From the NCBI GenBank assembly GCA_050084515.1, contig CM114271.1, forward strand, positions 25,358,001 through 25,422,000: a stretch of DNA of 64,000 nt, written 5' to 3'. The stretch is from Blasia pusilla. Lineage: Eukaryota; Marchantiophyta; Marchantiopsida; Blasiales. Every line of letters starts with the position of its first letter. Position 1 is the stretch's first letter. A program made the position numbers and the translations under genes. Shown one piece after another: positions 61,741 to 64,000 of the stretch. The notes below the pieces were generated by a model. The model was not told where the DNA came from. It searched no databases and saw only the letters and a program-made list of their open reading frames with translations.

Positions 61741-64000
61741 CTCACTAAACTTCATACCTTTGACCATTTCACATTTCCAATGCAAGGCAGAACATGATAG
61801 GCATATTTTTGGATGTGCCATAGAACCCAACGTACGGCGACTACTGGTATAACTCAAACCCCTTTGTAATCGCAACTTCCTAATATCACTCTCTTGGAAA
61901 TTTGGACTCCTTGCAAGATTTCATAATATATTACGTCTTACTACCCTATCAACAGTAGACGCCTGATGAATTTTAGAAGCATTTGGTATAGTGGCACTTT
62001 CTATAGGTAACATAACTCCATTACAGGTGGAAGAAACATAACCTAGTCTTGATATTTCTTTATTCCCAAGATAGGGAAGAGTCAAATAATTTTCAACGAC
62101 TTCATGTACACCTTCAACTATTTATCTGGAATAGGGAGATAAATAGGTAATTCAACTCTTGGTGGTACATAAGTAGTTGGGCTGATCGTACAAGAATTCT
62201 CAATAACTTCATGGAGTGCATGGTGAGGTAACTCAAGTATTGGTCTTGGCGACATGTAAATATTCTCTGTGGATCCAAGATGAATCTTTAGATTTTCTCC
62301 TACCAAGACTACATTTGCATTGGAAGGCTAAAAAAAATTAGCATATTATAAACAATAGACAATAAATGAGCAATGAAAATTTTTTGAGAGGATATAAAAA
62401 CTAAGATAGATACCATATGATTTGACTTCGGATAGTCAAAACTAGAGTCAAAATCTCCATATTTGGAGTAGTTGAAAAAGTGTCAAGTACCAAAGGAGGC
62501 TCAACTTGATCATGAAGTGCTTTCCTTCTTTTCCTATACTCATAATAGTAGGTCCTCTTTTTTTCTTTGAGAACTTCCATTCTATCCACTTGGTTGTCCA
62601 TCCAGAATTTTCTTGGCAACTTAGCTCCTTTCTCTGCCTCGCCCTCCTATGGCATGGCTCTTGTTCAACGTCTCCGCCCTCACTTTCTGCCTCAGCAATT
62701 TTCCCTTGCATTCTTGATTTTCCTTTGGTTTTTTGCTCCTCTTTGGTATGTTGTTTCTGATCAGGTTGTGCATGATGTCTCCTAGGTGGGTAGGGCTTTA
62801 GAACGCACGCTATCATTGCGGCTTGCATTGAGGTTTCTGATTAGGTTATGAACAATGGATCCAGATGGGTAGGGCTCTCGTGCACACGTGAGCTTCTTGG
62901 TGCCTTCTGCAGAAGCCGGGTCTTTATTCATATGGGGTTCATCTTTTTTTCCTTGTTGGAATCCAATGGCTCAGCAGTAGGGATGTGAGTACTATTTTTT
63001 TAGGCCCGTGGTTGTTGTGCTTGTTAGGCCTGTGGCTGCACATTTTGTAAGGGCCGAGTATGCATATTCTAAAAGAGCCACGGCTGCACATTCAGTAAGG
63101 GCAGCAACTGCTCTTTTTTAAGCCTACGGCTGCACATTTTGTAAGGGCCGTTGCTGCACATTGTGTAACGGCAAGGACTGCCCTTTGTAGGATGTGGTCT
63201 CTTCCCTTCCCCCTTACTTCCACGGTAGAGGTGGATGCAACGTCCTTGAATGGCATAATGGTTGAGTCTTTTCTTATCTCAGAGTACTCGAGTTGAGTAC
63301 TTCTCGATTGGGAGAGGAAATCTGGTAGTTAGATGTAGACACAGATATACATAGTTCCAAAGCAAAGCTTTATGCCCCTAATAAGCATTGTCTAAGTCGC
63401 TTTACATATTGCTTAAGTTGCCTACTCTTCTCCTAATCCAAACATTAGAGCATAAAATTAATGTTGACTATCACATCCTTATGCTTTTGCCCCCCTTGAG
63501 TGGACCTTACAATCACATGTGGATGTGGGGTAGAATTGATTGGCATCCTCATGAACCCCTTTCAGACAATGAGCAATAATCCTGGACATTGGGTTGAGGT
63601 GTCTTCAAACGTTTCTTCATAGATCCAGCTTGCAATGTGTGCGCTCTTTTGTTGTTGGGAGTTTGAAGGTGATACTCAAGGTTTCCTCTTTCCAAGCCCT
63701 CAATTGGCTTTGGAAAGTTTTCTTTATCTGAAAATGTGGGCTCTCTCAAAGCTGGGAGAGAATCCTTTATGGCATTCTCGAAGCATGGGGCATGTTCAGA
63801 GTTGAGCTTTGTCCCCCAAGGAGGGCTTACACCAAAATGTGACTTCCTCCATTTACTCAGCCACATGCAATCCTCTTGAGATATGGGAGACCACTTGGAA
63901 CTCTTGAGTTCTTAGGGATCGAGACTCTTTACACCATAATACTTCTTTGAAGTATCTTTGTCGACACTCTTTCCTTCCCCTACATCAATTTTTTGTTGTT
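61741..64000. other. Right flank: unrecognised coding-like - strand sequence
   Basis: - strand frames at 61875-61609 (first half: IRKLRLQRGL-like start, HPKICLSCSALHWKCEM), 62306-62118, 62619-62401 with 62828-62448 (basic, KKRTYYYEYRKRRKA) and 63866-63549 (WLSKWRKSHFGVSPP, KKRLKTPQPNVQDY) look partly coding and lie upstream of the CACTA gene. Around 63.0-63.2 kb a phrase like GCTGCACATTTTGTAAGGGC recurs about four times. None matches a family I know. They may be the N-terminal exons of the transposase or a captured host gene. Confidence 0.35.

Overview
The window is nuclear DNA of a streptophyte, most likely a land plant with a repeat-rich genome. The reasons are a ZIFL-type plant transporter gene with 14 GT-AG exons, an EDM2-type zinc-finger remnant (a plant chromatin regulator), and plant-type CACTA, hAT, Helitron and Ty3/Gypsy elements. 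I cannot name the species. Only the transporter looks like a working host gene. It is cut by the left window edge.

Layout. 1-5.7 kb: the transporter. 5.7-14.5 kb: AT-rich sequence with an EDM2-like fragment (11.4-11.9 kb), a perfect 38-bp palindrome and a 195-bp tandem duplication. 14.6-15.3 kb: a CACTA-type terminus with dense subterminal TGACT/AGTCA motifs. 15.9-16.6 kb: an inverted solo terminal repeat. 16.7-25.15 kb: Gypsy element I (+ strand). 25.15-26.9 kb: a satellite of about 180 bp, about 10 copies. 27.4-29.1 kb: a decayed hAT transposase. 29.1-33.5 kb: unassigned, with perfect inverted repeats. 33.5-35.47 kb and 54.45-54.67 kb: two halves of a Helitron helicase gene (- strand). Between them lies Gypsy element II (35.47-54.45 kb, - strand), itself split by a related Gypsy element III (39.41-48.56 kb, - strand). 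54.9-57.2 kb: a coding-like fragment and a (GA)69 microsatellite. 58.3-61.9 kb: a CACTA transposase (- strand) whose coding region is interrupted by about 1 kb of the Gypsy methyltransferase gene. 62-64 kb: unrecognised.

The notable system is the Gypsy family. Putting the three copies together gives gag with zinc knuckles, aspartic protease, a non-permuted DNMT3-type C5 cytosine methyltransferase, reverse transcriptase, RNase H, DDE integrase, and a C-terminal PHD finger. One transposon thus carries both a predicted DNA-methylation writer and a predicted histone reader. Retrotransposon-borne DNMTs have been reported in dinoflagellates and charophyte algae. The linked PHD finger, and the layout of the ends, are what I would look at first. 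In all three copies the ends are arranged A1 - coding region - B1-A2-B2 (split direct repeats). That layout is known from tyrosine-recombinase PAT/Ngaro-like elements, not from DDE-integrase Gypsy elements.

None of the three copies is intact. Copy I has lost DNMT, RT and RNase H. Copy II keeps all domains but is riddled with stops and shifts. Copy III has the best-preserved DNMT and PHD but a deletion joins DNMT directly to RT. Several stop codons are TGA or TAG where a sister copy has CGA or CAG, as expected from decay of methylated cytosines.
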